Shown here in pieces: positions 22,752 to 35,480 of a stretch of 64,000 nt of DNA. The DNA lies in the NCBI GenBank assembly GCA_029844215.1, contig CM056736.1:25481501-25545500 (forward strand), in the 5' to 3' direction. A program made the translations under genes and the position numbers. Numbering within the stretch: position 1 is the first letter of the stretch; the number at the start of each line of letters is the position of its first letter. Below the pieces are notes generated by a model. It had not been told where the DNA came from and did no database searches. It saw only the letters and a program-made list of their open reading frames with translations. The DNA comes from Przewalskia tangutica (taxonomy: Eukaryota > Streptophyta > Magnoliopsida > Solanales > Solanaceae).

Positions 22752-25700
22752 TCATTTTCCCCGGTTTCCCTTGTTGCCTGATGCTGAAGCCTTTCCTGAG
22801 CCTTTTCCTTTTTGGTTTCCCTTCTTCCCCTTGCCCTGCTGCTTCTTCTTTTTCATTCCATGCTTTCTTGCATCTGCCTTCATTCTTGGATCGACAAGGA
22901 CTTTTCCCTTGCCAACCTTAACTTGAACTCCCTTCTTTGCCACTACATATTCCCTTTCTGGTTTTTTTGTTGTTGCAGCCTTCCTGTATAGCTGTTCAAT
23001 CATTTTTCTCTTTGAACCTTCAGAGATTTCGGTTTGGTCTGATATTGAGTTAGCTTTCTTCTTAAACTTCTCTAGCTTTCTATGTGCCGCCCGTTTCTTA
23101 CGAGCTTTGGCTTCTGCTACCTTCTTTGCAGGCCGAGCATCAATTGCTTTAAATTGAGATTTCATTGCAGCAATCTCCTCTTTTGTCACGGGTTTCACTG
23201 GTTGGTAATGTCTCTGTTCCTCGTCAATGAACCACTTCGGCAGCCCGTCATCGTGAAACATATATCTGTTGTAAGCATCATCAATCATTTCTTCCCTAGG
23301 CCTTTTCCTCAGCATCATCTTCGCTGTAGCCAATATTTCAGCCTTTGTGTCAATATCGTCATCTGATGATGATGAGTCAGAATCAGTAGCAGGAGCAGGA
23401 ACAATCTCAAAATCATCATCTGTCTTAGAAGCTGAGACCTGTAAACCACCATTTGTTTTCCTCAATAGATCCTTAGTTTCTCCCTGCTGTTTATCATTTG
23501 TCAGTTCCTTAGATTTTTGAGTCTTCTTCGCCGCTCCATCTATTTGCATTTCATCTTCACTGTCAAACTTGTCCAAGACATCATGCTCTTCTGCTTCAGC
23601 AAAAACATCTTGAGTAAACCACTTTTTCACAATCTCTTCCTGAGGTGGTGCATCCTCAAGGGGTACAACAAGAGGGTTGACTTCATTATCTTCCTTGTCA
23701 CTGTCAGAGTCTGGAGCAGAATGAGTGATCATGCTATCATCGTTGCCATCCTGGAAAAGAAAGAGCAGCACTTCCATTAATGCAAAGAAAGACGGAAAAT
23801 AAGATAAATTTCAGAGAAACTTGAAGGCATGTGAATAAACAAACCACTTTGTACACATTTTGTAGATGATTTACGAAAAACACTTGGAAAGTTTACGATA
23901 ATGATCAAATATAATTTAATCCTATTTGTAATCTAGGTTTGATGTCGGTCAGGATTTAGCTTAATCGATTTAAGATTTGACTTTTGTTTTTGGTAAAAAC
24001 TGGATCTTAACTAGGATTTAGTAAATTCTAATTTACCAAACTTACAATCTCGGGTAACTTTTATTTGAAAAATGCATGCCACTATATTACATGTAAATTG
24101 TAATAAATTGTTGTAATATAAGAAAATAAATATAAATCATACTCCCTCCGTCCCAATTTATGTGGCACCATTTGACTTGGCACGGAATTTAAGAAAGAAA
24201 GGAAGACTTTTAAAATGTGTGGTCCAAAACAAGTCTTGTATAAATGTGGTCGTAACTCATCTCATAAAGTTAAATTGTTTCTAAATATAGAAAGGTGGCA
24301 TTCTTTTTGGGACAGACCAAAAAGGAAATTGTGTCACATACATTGGAACAGAGGGAGTAATAAATAAATAAGTATAAGGAAGGAGATTAAGTTGTGCCTT
24401 AGTGCCTAGTACTCCCTGGGCAAACACAATCCAAATTTGAAATCTTTTACAGATCAATTTTGATTCAGAAAAACAGGATTTCAATCTTCGCCAAATAAAA
24501 CAAAAGCTCGAACAAGTTAGCTCCCACTAAATCCAGCAGAGTGTATCAAACAAGTACCAAAAGAATTACCCCGATAGAATTTCTATGCAAGTACTTGTTG
24601 AAGGAAACAAGAAACTCAATCCCATAAAAAAGGAAACAGGAAAAGAACTAAGGAGCGGATGTGCAGATAAGAATTTTTTAGTGCAAGTTAAACCTCACTC
24701 ACCTGCAGTTCACCATCCTTCAAGTATGCTTGTTTGGATCGCTTTCTCTGTTTTGATTTACCTTCCACTTTACCCAAATACCGTTCATAAGCCTCATCAA
24801 ATAATGTCTCTATATTGTCGTCATGTCTGAAAATGAAGGGGAAAAAAGAACTTCTAGCTTTAAAGTATAAAGGCAACAATCGATTTAGAAGCAGAAGCCC
24901 AGAAAGCTGGCCATAATACCTTCTGCGTTCGTCTTCAGAGTCCAGATCACTGGATGAATGCTCCTGGGCTTCCTCATCAGTTCCATCATTTTCATCGCTT
25001 AACTCAGTAGTTTCTTTGTCGTATTCACTGTTATCAACAGCTGCGAGATCTTTCTTGCCCTGAAATGTTTTTCAAATGCATGTGAAGCATATTATTAACA
25101 AATGGTGTAGAAGACTCCAGATAGCAGTAAAAATGAACTAAATTGGGTGAAAAGAAACATTATCATGATTAGTGGTGAAACAAATCCACATATCACGTAA
25201 GGTCAGATAAACAATGGAAAGGATTAAAAAATAGCACGCTCCCAGAGTAGGCCCCTCATTAGAAAGCATTACCATTTTACTGATTATTCTCAATAGGGTT
25301 CAAAAGAAAGACAGAGGAAAAAGGAAAAGATAACTTCTAGACTCTTGCCAAGTAAAACGCTTTTATTCAGAATATGTCTCTTTTTTCTTATTTATATTAT
25401 ATGATAATCCCGTCTCCCAGTGGGTTTTCACACTTTGTCCCGTTTGCTGCCTCTTACAATTCTTTTTTCCCATTGTACAGAGAAACTACTCTTTAAGTGC
25501 CTTTCCTCTGTCCTCTACTGATTATTCTCAATAGGGTTCAAAAGAAAGACAGAGAGGAAAAAGGAAAAGATAACTTCTAGACTCTTGCCAAGTAAAACGC
25601 TTTTATTCAGAATATGTCTCTTTTTTCTTATTTATATTATATGATAATCCCGTCTCCCAGTGGGTTTTCACACTTTGTCCCGTTTGCTGCCTCTTACAAT

Positions 25701-28700
25701 TCTTTTTTCCCATTGTACAGAGAAACTACTCTTTAAGTGCCTTTCCTCTGTCCTCTGTTTTCTGTTCATCACTGCCATGTATAGTATGCTCCAAAGTCAC
25801 TCCAATAAATTACTCACCAACATTAGTCCTGAAAGTATCAACTTCATTTGCGATTTCTCCCTATTTACATTTCTGCTTCTCTCATCTCTGCACAATACAC
25901 CCTCACTTTCTCAATATGCTCTGAGATTTTCCCAACTATATGATGGTGAACCAGATACGCCTCCTTTTTACTTAGTGGATGCCATAGACTTCTGAATATC
26001 CACAAGTTACGGGAAATGTCTATATTTCTTACTGAAATTCCCAACCACATCACAAAAGCTCAAAACACATCTCCCCTGCTGCTATTCCCACAACCCACCC
26101 AACCTCCTACACCATCCACTGCACCATTCTATTTACTTATTCATGGATTCTTTAGGTACATTATAGACATACGAATTCAATCACAACATCCACATTCGTG
26201 AAATGTCATAAGTACTATATAAAATGTTATGGTTCTAAATATTGTTTACCTCTACCCACAGGAAGGTTCCAAAGCAACTTGACAACTATAAGAAGGAAAC
26301 AGTCAAAGTCCAGTATCATCTGGTGAAGTGGAGTAAAGTAATTAAACCAAAAAATCAGGGAGGTCTGGGCATCAGAGCTCTAGCAACTTATAGCAAGTGC
26401 ATGATGAAGCGTTTATGGAGATACAACTCAGAAGAACCTGTAGTTCGGAAAGTAGTAGTTACAGCCAAGTTCCAAAGCAACTTGACAACTATGAGAAGGA
26501 AACAGTCAAACTCACCCTTTCCGCTTTTTTCCCTTTTCTATTCTTAAATAAAATTTAAAAAAAATTGAATCTATTCCCTCCCTTCACTAGTTCCATCAAA
26601 GGGTAATTTTTTTGTTGTTTGCATTGTAATTCAAAAGAATGCATTTTACGTCTCATTATTTTAGCTTTTGGGGGGAACATTTGTGCCACACTAAGGCAGT
26701 GATATAGTTACAAAAGTGCATGCATTTATCGAATCTCCTAAAAGTCTAGCACAAGATGCCGATTATACCATAAATACAAGACGGGGAAAATTCACTCTGA
26801 ACTTGAGCACTCAATCCCTTCAAAGTTACTTTTATTTCTTCCCTCCATATTAACCAAGAATACAAAATGGAGGGCTCTACCGTAGCCTCTTTTGCCTAGC
26901 CTCCAATCTGTATGTCTTACCAACTTTCATCACTCTTTTAGAATGTAAGATTTATTGATGAAAAAATAAACAAGCAACAATAACATATTATGATACATAT
27001 CTCCTCAAATTGTCTGCTTTCAGAATAGCATCCCACTTGATGCACCAAAAAAAAATGCCCTTTAACCATTCTTTAGCACTCCACAATGATTCTCAAAGGA
27101 TGTCATCAAATCGCCTCAATGAATGGCTGGTTATGATATAATTTCATCATAAATCATTTTGAAGATGATCCTCTCTACACTAATTTGCCATCACCCTAAC
27201 TTGTGTGGCTATATAACCTTTGAAGGGATGTTTCCATCTCTTCTAATTTTTTATCCTGTAAAGATATCTTGGAAGTTACATTCCAGAAAATCTGTATGCC
27301 TTCCTTACTAAGAACCTCCGCTACCATCACATTCCTGTCATTTCTAGGAGAAAATCTAAAAAAATTGGGAAATCGTACTTCAATTTTGTGTTGCATATTT
27401 TCTCTCAGAAAAAGAACATGATAAACACAATACATCCGGTTACGAGGAAGAACAGAGCTTTCAACCAGATCATCTTTAAGGAAAACCAATTTCTCTGTAA
27501 AAGCCGCATGCAGTCCAATAGTGCAAATGATATAACAAGGAAACTGAAGAGTGGAAATACCTTGATGGATGTTAGAGAGAACAAATCCTGATCACCATAA
27601 CCATCCTCTGTCGCATCTACTTGTATCCCAAGTGCCTTGCGTGCTTTCTCCTGCAATCAGATGAAATAAGGGAAAACATTCAGCGAAATAGATCCCATGT
27701 GACAACTTCGTGATTTTAGAAAAGAAACAGAAGCTGGTAGAGAGTACATATCAATTCAAGAAACCGCTCCCAGAGCTTTGGTCTAGTGGTAAGAGCACAA
27801 CAAGTGATGTGTGATTTAGGCGGACGTCACAGGTTCCAATCTTACCGCAGAGAAAAGCACGGTGTTTAAATGGAGAAGGGTAGAGAGGCGGACCCATCAT
27901 CCACCGAGTTTCAAACCGAGAGCTACTAGACTCGAGGATTTCTCGGTTATCAAAAAAAAATCAAGAAGAAACCCCTAGAATTGTCAAGACCTCAACAAAA
28001 ATATAATTAGTAGCAAGTTTTCTTTTTCCAGAATGCCCAAGTGTAAGTTCTAGTCGTTGACCGACAGGCAATCAAATAAGTATCTGAACTGCAACTTTTC
28101 CCAGGCTCTAGTTCGACTAATTCTGTTTATAGCTAAGATACCCTGAAGAGAAGATGTTTAAGTATGTATTCAGAAGATGGAGAGGAGCCACCATAAGTTT
28201 TTTCAAACATTGAAAACTTGAAATGAATGGAAGCACACTTGCTTTCATAAGGGAAAAGCACAAAACATAAGCTCAACAGAAAAGATCACTCCCACATGAT
28301 GTTTTATGGCATACATTCTCAACTATGTGTAAACAACAGCAAACCAAAACAGAAATTGAAAGACTTGGTGGAGCATATGCATAAACCTTGGCTCGTCTTT
28401 TGGCTTGAAGTTTCTTCTCTTTTTTCTGCTTTTTCACCAAACTATTAGTTTTCTCCTCCATTTCGTCGAGAACTCTTTCATCTTCATCTTCATTTCCATC
28501 TTCTTTGCTCTCACTTTCAACAACAGTTGTTGGGGTCTTAGTTTTTTCAGGAGATAAAGCTTTTCTTATCTGCAAACGCCACCTAGCAAAACCAGGTTTG
28601 CATTAAAAAAGATCATAATAGGAACATAAACATAAGAATGAGAATAGAGAATAATGTAATTAAATTCAATCAAGAACTTTGAGCATCTCTAAACTGGAAG

Positions 28701-29911
28701 ATTCTAAGAAGGTTTAAATTTCGTACTTTAGGAGATACTTGAAGTCTTGCTTTGCAAGAACGCGCAAATCATCACACAGAGCTTTGACCTGACACAAAAA
28801 TCGAAGGGTAAGGCTGACGATAGCAAACAACTACAGCATCTAGCAACAACAGCCTACAATAGGTGTCACGTAATATACCTCCTCTGTTGTAAGAGCATGA
28901 TCTCTAATGGGCAAACATGTGGGATCATCAAAGCTCATTGAAGTAAATGAACCAAGGATATTAACAGGGTTATCAGACCAAACAAAATCTGCAACTGAGC
29001 AAACCTTCCTTAAGACCGTGGCTCCATCTTCATACCTGCAAGGTCCATTTTTTATACAGAAGGCATATAGCCATATAGATGTACGTGTAATAGGATAATT
29101 CATGCATCTGAACATAGAATGAAGAAATCAATTAACTCAAATCTGCACCCAGATTTAGCTCTAAGAATGACAAACCCATTAAATTGAATCGAACATAACA
29201 TCAATCATTTGAAAGCTGGCAATTAGTTAGAAATTCAAATTTCAAGGTAATAGGTATTGGAATGACATCATCTATTAATGAAGTGGATAATAAAAAAGCA
29301 AGTCCCAGAATACTAAGAGGTTTCACATGCTGCCCCAACAATCATAGGTTCCAAAACAGATTAGTAGAAGTTGAGGCTGGAATTTTTAGTGAGGCAGACT
29401 AAGCAACATGTGAACTCATTATCAACTCAGTCCAGAATTTTCATTTAATAGATGCAAAGAAAAAGAATCGGAGAGTGAAACCTTCAGCATTCAATTCAGT
29501 CATAATCCACTGTCCTGGAAGACCATAAAGGAAGTGATGCAGGTCAAGTGTTATGAAGAATGAAGAACAAACTACAGATATGCTGAGGACCCCAGCAACT
29601 AAAAGCCCTCAATGGCCGAAGGCCAGAGCCTCCACACACACACCACCGCCACCCCCTATCTCTCTCTCACATGCACACACACTCTCTTCTCCCCTCCATC
29701 ATTTGACAATTTTACACTCTTTTCAGTGCTCAAATTACTTAGCAACCTCATAATCTAGCATCATAGCCCATTGTCAGATGTTTGCTTTTCACTTTGCTAA
29801 AATTTCATCAACAAAAATCTCACAAGAACTCAAATACCCATGTGAGGAAACCGAAAGAAGGGAAAAAGTAACTTATTTTTCAAAATATGGCTCTCCCCTT
29901 ATAAGCATATA

Positions 29912-29960
<49 letters not shown>

Positions 29961-32900
29961 GTCACTGCATCTGTTCAAATAAATGGCCACCTATCATCAT
30001 GATTTGACCAACGAAGACGGATTCAGCTTCTTCTCATAATTCAAGCTCGTACGAGAAGCAGGTCAAACGTCCCCCTAAGATACAGCATCTAGTGAATTGT
30101 TTACTTATCAAAAGACGAACAGGCATCTGCTTCACTTCATCAATTCGACTACAAGGACAGATACTGGAAAGTGTTAAAGCAGACTGGTTCATTTTACGAA
30201 GTTCGGTGTCCCAAAAATCAATGCACAAATAACATGTTTTTGTCATTTGATTATAGTCAATGGAATGCCATGTACTTTCTCATGGACTAGAAACAGTTAT
30301 TCAAATGCATAAATACAAAGCAAAAATAGGATATACCCATCACGGTGTCTCTTCTGCTTCGCCGCCCCAAGTACATCAATCACCTGATTAAAGTACAGTA
30401 CACATAAGAAGCTCAATTAGATTATAGGAGCGTCTATATGAGAAGGGAAAGGAGAGTGTGTGCACCTAGCATGCAAATGAGTGAAAAGGGGGACGGTGTG
30501 AAGGAGAGAGTGTGAGAGGACCATAATTCAAAAGCCCTTCCAGTACCTTGGGGGGTTCTTGACCTCCTTGAAAGAGGTGCTTTACATCAAGAAGTCGTGG
30601 ATCGATCTTTGAAGGAGCTTTATATTTAAAACCTATAATATAAATTTCTGCAGATGCTGAACGACTAGCCAGAGGTTTGTCCACCTCAACTTTCTCAAAA
30701 AGCTGTAGATAAAACTCAAAAGTGAGGAATCATCTGATCCTTGTATACTTGAAAAGGAACTGGGTATAGATGTGGAAAATTACCTGTCTTAGACAGTAAA
30801 GAACTGCGTTATAATCCTGAGATCTGAAAATCTAAAAGAGGACACCATATCAGTCTACTGGACAACTCGTCTTGTATAAGCATGAGAAATGTATATTCAT
30901 CACAATTGCGCTTGAATTCACAAATACAAATATTGATCATCGCCTCCCAGCAAAAAAAAAAAAAAAAAGGGGGAACTCATGCACATGAACAGAAAAAATA
31001 ATGAACCTAAAAATGATACTTGAGCTTGCTTTGAAATGTAAATACCAATAGATCTGATACCAGAGCCATATTCAACATTGTTAAAGAGGCCAAGGGCTTC
31101 ATTCTGGACAACTACATGTGCATACCAAGAGTATTGTTAACCTATGATGCAGAGAAGTATGGCACAACAAATAACCGGTTGGTCATAGAAGATAGTAAAA
31201 ACAAAGAGAAACCCCTCAGAATACAGCAAAATACATCATTGGCCTTCAGATCTGCACTCAACCATTCAAAAACATGTTCATTGATGAAAACAATGAAAAA
31301 ACTATATATCAATAAAAAGGCCACTAAAAGAACATATGGTATTGAACAGCAAAATTTAGGAAAACAGTAGGCAGGGTTAGTATATCAGCAATATTTCATC
31401 AGTAGCGTTTAGATAGTTGGTAGCGATGTAAGAGATGTAGCGCTCTTTCCTTCATGCGGATCAACTATAAAGTGATGCACATCTGAAAATCTACAGCAGA
31501 AACACTCAAAGACTAGAAAAGAGAATAAAAGGGCATAGCTTCCGGGCAGGATATACCATATGAAGGAAACAAAATAAAGTAATCAACAACTTCATCGAAA
31601 TGAAATTATCAAATTTCTGACTCTGTTCTAGCCAAATGACTGAGTTAAAGATAGTTAGAATTTGAACAATACAGATTACGGATTATCCAAACTCAAAATG
31701 ACAAGTCATCTACTACTATAGCTGTCTAGTACTACTCTACATGATTCATATAGGCACAAATACAACAACAACATACCCAGTGAAATCCCACAACGTGGGG
31801 TCTGGGGCACAAATAACAACGAAAACTTAACAAGACCAGTAAGAAATTACATAAGAACAGCAAATATTCATTAACTAAATAAGGAACTCATAATGCATAT
31901 TCAGAATCCGATATTGCGAAATCCCCAAGCTCATATTCGGAGGTAAAGGGCCTTTTCCAGTTTGTCAAAATTCAAGCAATTTTTAACATAGGTGAAGCAA
32001 TATCCATAATAACTTCAACAAGCCAACGTTTAGACACACAACTAGAGAATTCTCACAACAAAAAGATTCAATTTTTTCAAGTAACAGGAGGCAAAAGGTA
32101 TTTTCCATTTTGTCAGTATTCGGGCAGTTTTTGAAGCAATATTCATAATACCTTGAACAATCCAACCTTTAGATACACAACTAGATAATTGTCACTACAA
32201 AAAGATCCATTTTTTTCCAAGTAACAGGAGGTAAAGGGTCTTTTCCATTTTGTCAGTATTTGGGGCAGTTTTTGAAGCAAAATTCATAGTAATAACTTCA
32301 ATAAGCCAACTTTTAGATACATAACTAGAGAATGAATTCTCACAACAAAAAGATTCATTTTTTCTGAGTACCAGTGTAATATAAGTCCCATTTGGAGCCA
32401 ACAATTCAGTAGCAACGAAATAACAAGACCAGTAACCAATTACATAAGAACAGCATATATCCATTATCTAATTAAGGAACTCATCCCTGAGCTCATTGGT
32501 CGGAGGGGTAAAGGGTCTTTTCCATTTGTATGCTTCTAGCCGGAATCTTATTAAAAATGGGAACTTATGATTAATTCGAATCAATATGGAATTATTACCT
32601 TACAAGACAGTTTTTGAAGCAAAATTCATAATAATTTCAACAATCCAACCTTTAAATACATAACTAAAGAATGAATTCTCACAAGAAAAAAAAGATCCAA
32701 TTATTTTTCGGCATATACCTTAGTAATAAAAGTGCCTTTAGGAGCCAAGAATTCAGTTGCAAGCTTAACAGAATCAATCACCAAAGAATTCTGAGTAGTA
32801 GCTTCTTTAGCCCAAGCACCACCAACATTAGGTGACCCATCATGAAGGACCAAATCAAAAGCTCTACACCCATTTTCAGCCATTAATTTCTTAATAGTCG

Positions 32901-33192
32901 AGCGACATTTCGGCGTCGTAATATCTTCCTGAACAGCAATAGCACCGCGAATTGGCCTAATGGGATCTAAATCAACACCAATAACAAGACTACCCACGGG
33001 TACATGTTTAACAGCGACTTGCATCCAACCACCAGGTGCGGCACAAAGATCGAGGACTGATTGGGATGAATGAAGGAAGGTGTATTTGGTGTCGAGTTGG
33101 ATGAGTTTCCATGCTGCCCTAGAACGATAACCTTGTTCTTTGGCAAGGTGATAGTACTTGTCTAAACGATGTTTTCCTTTCACCTTTCCCAT
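22752..33192 (-). CDS. SPB1: SPB1/FTSJ3-type pre-rRNA 2'-O-methyltransferase, 11 exons, complete
   Basis: Eleven exons join in frame to 830 aa: 33192-32719, 30831-30784, 30702-30547, 30383-30337, 29035-28879, 28788-28727, 28582-28387, 27650-27561, 25059-24920, 24826-24703, 23750-22752. All junctions use GT-AG. Residues 1-210 form the FtsJ methyltransferase domain. The SAM-binding motif is VLDLCAAPGGW (46-56), and K29, D118 (LHDGSPN), K158 and E193 form the expected K-D-K-E tetrad. About 227-400 is the DUF3381 region. An acidic, Lys-rich linker follows, and the Spb1 C-terminal domain lies near 590-800 with a Gly/Lys/Asn-rich basic tail. Known relatives act in the nucleolus on 27S pre-rRNA and methylate a guanosine in the large-subunit A-loop during 60S assembly. 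Length and domain order match the family and I see no lesion. Introns 1, 4 and 8 are enlarged by repeats. Confidence 0.93.
24142..24357. mobile_element. Stowaway-type MITE in SPB1 intron 10
   Basis: The 216-bp element starts CTCCCTCCGTCCC and ends GGAACAGAGGGAG, imperfect terminal inverted repeats typical of Stowaway. It is flanked by the TA target dinucleotide on both sides (24140-24141 and 24358-24359). It has no coding capacity; such elements are mobilised by Tc1/mariner transposases. Confidence 0.88.
25279..25756. repeat. 238-bp tandem duplication in SPB1 intron 8
   Basis: Positions 25279-25516 are repeated at 25517-25756 with almost no difference; the only clear change is two extra bases (GA) near 25552. 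Such near identity implies a very recent duplication or an assembly artefact. Confidence 0.92.
26255..26515 (+). mobile_element. L1-type LINE fragment flanked by a direct repeat
   Basis: A translated piece reads VQYHLVKWSKVIKPKNQGG then LGIRALATYSKCMMKRLWRY, the well-known segment downstream of the reverse transcriptase in plant L1 LINEs. About 50 bp containing CCAAAGCAACTTGACAACTA occurs on both sides (about 26268-26310 and 26470-26512), so part of it has been duplicated locally. It lies within SPB1 intron 8, opposite in sense to the gene. Confidence 0.65.
27764..27960 (+). mobile_element. tRNA-derived SINE in SPB1 intron 7
   Basis: An A box (TGGTCTAGTGGTAAGAGC, from 27780) and a B box (GGTTCCAATCT, 27833-27843) are spaced as in an internal RNA polymerase III promoter. 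The body ends in an A-rich tail. TCAAGAA repeats on both sides (27757-27763 and 27961-27967) form a short target duplication. The organisation is that of plant tRNA-derived SINEs. I cannot assign the subfamily. Confidence 0.75.
29914..29959. repeat. (AT)n microsatellite in SPB1 intron 4
   Basis: An almost pure run of TA dinucleotides interrupting the 1.3-kb intron 4. Confidence 0.95.
31755..31812 (-). mobile_element. Au/TS-like SINE 3' tail
   Basis: ACAACAACATACCCAGTGAA followed by ATCCCACAACGTGGGGTCTGG on the plus strand is the reverse complement of the conserved 3' end of Au-type SINEs. These end in a GTTGTTGTT tail, shared with partner RTE LINEs (family knowledge). Only the tail survives, in SPB1 intron 1. 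Confidence 0.6.
31815..32718. repeat. Nested duplications in SPB1 intron 1, including a copy of the exon-1 end
   Basis: Four imperfect units with GAAGCAATATTCATAATA, a CCAACCTTTAGATACA-like block and a TTCTCACAACAAAAAGAT block start near 31996, 32135, 32274 and 32616. The unit at about 32330-32412 continues into a diverged copy of the last ~45 bp of exon 1 and its splice donor (GT retained as CTG|GTACTC on the minus strand). A larger offset of about 597 bp links 31818-31990 with 32415-32520. Confidence 0.8.
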
Positions 33193-33811
33193 TTGGAGGT
33201 TGGGGGTTTAGACTTTAGAGTGCTAGGGTTTTGGCCACTCAGGAGAATAAATATAGGGTATACTAAGTGAACAATATGTATCATATACTATATGTACTCA
33301 ACAAGGGCTGCAGATGGGCCGCTGAGGTTGTCGGGCTGAATTAATTGATGGGCTAAATCACAACTCGTTCAAAATTTATATAGGCTAAGATAGACGGATC
33401 AAGATGAGCTAAATAATGAGTCATAATCCAACTTGCCCAACTTCATTATTCTTATAAATTTCAAATATAATTCTTTTGAAGGCACGACACTTTTGTAATG
33501 AATTTCGGATGACAAAGGTGTTACTATCACATGGTGTTTCATCCACGGAAAATCAAGTTATTAAATGGCAAAAATCAAATGAGAATGAAATTAAATACAA
33601 CACAAATGCTAGATTTATTTCACAGTGGTTAGCGAGAGTGAGAATGTTGGTACCCATTGTTAGAAAAGATTTCATAAGCGGGCAAGCAAGATTTTTAAAT
33701 AAAGTACTTAACCCATTTACAGAGATTAAGAGCATTCGAGAAGCTCCCGGTTGGTTGAAGAGCGGCTTTGCTAATAGTTGTATGGTAATTGCGATGGATA
33801 ATTGTTTTGTC
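33193..33811. other. Upstream flank of SPB1
   Basis: About 620 bp that should include the SPB1 5' untranslated region and promoter on the minus strand. A GGGCTGAATTAATTGATGGG-like patch at 33310-33370 may be a relic of a hAT-type MITE. The plus-strand open frame at 33476-33817 matches no family I recognise and runs into the copia fragment, so I do not call it a gene. Confidence 0.4.
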
Positions 33812-35480
33812 GGATGAGCGTTCTGACGCCACTATATGCGTCGGTAAGGCCGACAATCAATTATAGAACTAATCGATTATTGGTAACCGGCGAATCAATA
33901 TTTTTGAGTTGATCCGATAAGACTTTGAGGCGTCGACAATACGCCGACGCATTCGAAAAATTCGTCATATCGGTGGTGGAGAATTCTTGCTCCAACGTGA
34001 CGGCTCGAGAATTTTTGTTGTCCTGAAAAATATCCCGCAAGAGATTCAAGCCTCCATTGATGTAGAATCGGGTTCCATTATTGTGTGCAACAAATCACTA
34101 GAATTAGTTGCATAAATCCATGAAAGAACTGTGGCATCAAGAGTTTCCCATAGCTTTTTTATCATCGGTTTTTAACTCCTTTCCTTTTCTATTTGCTGAC
34201 GGGATTATGTGATGAATAACCTGGTGGAAATGACAACATATTTTAAAAAGATCTGCCTAAATTGCATAGTGAACATTTTCCATATCAAGAGTGACGGAAA
34301 CATGTGTTTTGATGTTAGAAATGGTAAGGGCGGGATGTAATGTGGATTTGGAGTCAGATATTGTTGACCGAAAAAATAAGAACAATAATGGCAAAGGAAA
34401 AAAAGATATGAAAAATGTGTGGTGGTCGGCCGGTGGTGGAGGAAGGGTGGTTGATGTGGCCGAATTTTGGAGATAAGATTATTTAGGGTAGAAACTTTTT
34501 CCTAATCTTCTGATACCATGTAAGAATAATTAGTTTATTTTCCTCAATTATATTCTTCCATAAAGGTGGTAAATATACAACAAGAATAACCCCATCTAAG
34601 GCTCTAATTAGGGATGGCAACAGATCGGATCTGGACCGGATCCTACTAGATCCAGATCCGTTTTTCATACCTGGATCCAGATCCATCGGGTCTATAAAAA
34701 TTATATTCAAATTCGGATCTACCGAGTCCACGGATCGAATCTGGATCTACATGTAATTTTTTTTATCTTGAACTCGGTAAAAATAAGTGTCTTAAACACC
34801 TCTAATACTATATGCGTTCATCACACTCCCGAACATAAATGTCTTATAATATGCATGTTAGATAACATAATATGATACCACATATAACTATTTTTATTAA
34901 CTAAATGACAATAACGAATTTTCTGCTTGTCTTATTAAATAAATTCATTACTTCTTGTTGTTATTTTTTATAGTCGACATCGACAGTCATTTCCTTGTAA
35001 TAAGGAGTCTATCTCTAGGAAACTCCTTAGTGCTTTCTTTTCAAACAATCTACTCTTGTCAAAATTTCTTTTTGTTTTTCAATGATGTAATTATCCAAGT
35101 ATGATAATTTTATTTAAGAGTTAATTAATTATTAGAGATAACTCACACACATATATATATATATATATATATTTAATAAAAAAACGGGTCCACGAGTCGG
35201 ATCTGGATCGGATACGGATCTCGAATACAAGATCCAGATCCGATCCGTCAGAAAAGGATTCGGATCCGTCGGATCCAAATTTTGAAGATTCATATCCTAT
35301 AAAACGGATCTGGATTCACTGGATCCAGGATCCACTGCCATCTCTAGCTCTGGCTACTAATAACTATTAATATGATATGATTAGACTAATTATATGTCAT
35401 CTAATCTATCACCCTAAATTCTAATTTACCTACCATTTACATTTTAAAATCAATTATAATAATTACTAATTACAATCAAT
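33812..35480 (-). mobile_element. Minus-strand copia fragment: LTR, PBS and gag N-terminus
   Basis: On the minus strand a gag domain runs from about 34140 to 33812, with WIYATNSSDLLHTIMEPD then RDIFQDNKNSRAVTLEQEF and SDQLKNIDSPVTNNRLVL. It has a stop and a frameshift, and ends abruptly at 33812. TGGTATCA (complement at 34511-34518) directly precedes it as primer-binding site. The LTR begins at 34519 on the plus strand and is split by the MITE at 34609-35346. The outer LTR border near 35480 is uncertain. It is closely related to the copia gag at 36389-37000 in the opposite orientation. Confidence 0.65.
34609..35346. mobile_element. hAT-type MITE inside the copia LTR
   Basis: The ends TAGGGATGGCAACAGATC and CCACTGCCATCTCTA are inverted repeats. 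The interior is rich in GATCCAGATCCG and its complement, so the subterminal regions can fold back. The flanks GCTCTAAT (34601-34608) and GCTCTGGC (35347-35354) share five of eight bases, a decayed 8-bp duplication. It contains an (AT)n tract near 35150 and no transposase. Confidence 0.7.

Noticed and set aside
23082..23780. Plus-strand frames of 94 and 87 codons
   Set aside because: They are antisense shadows of SPB1 exon 11.
33476..33817. 113-codon plus-strand frame
   Set aside because: No recognisable motif; it runs into the end of the minus-strand copia gag fragment and has no splice or expression evidence. Left as unexplained sequence.
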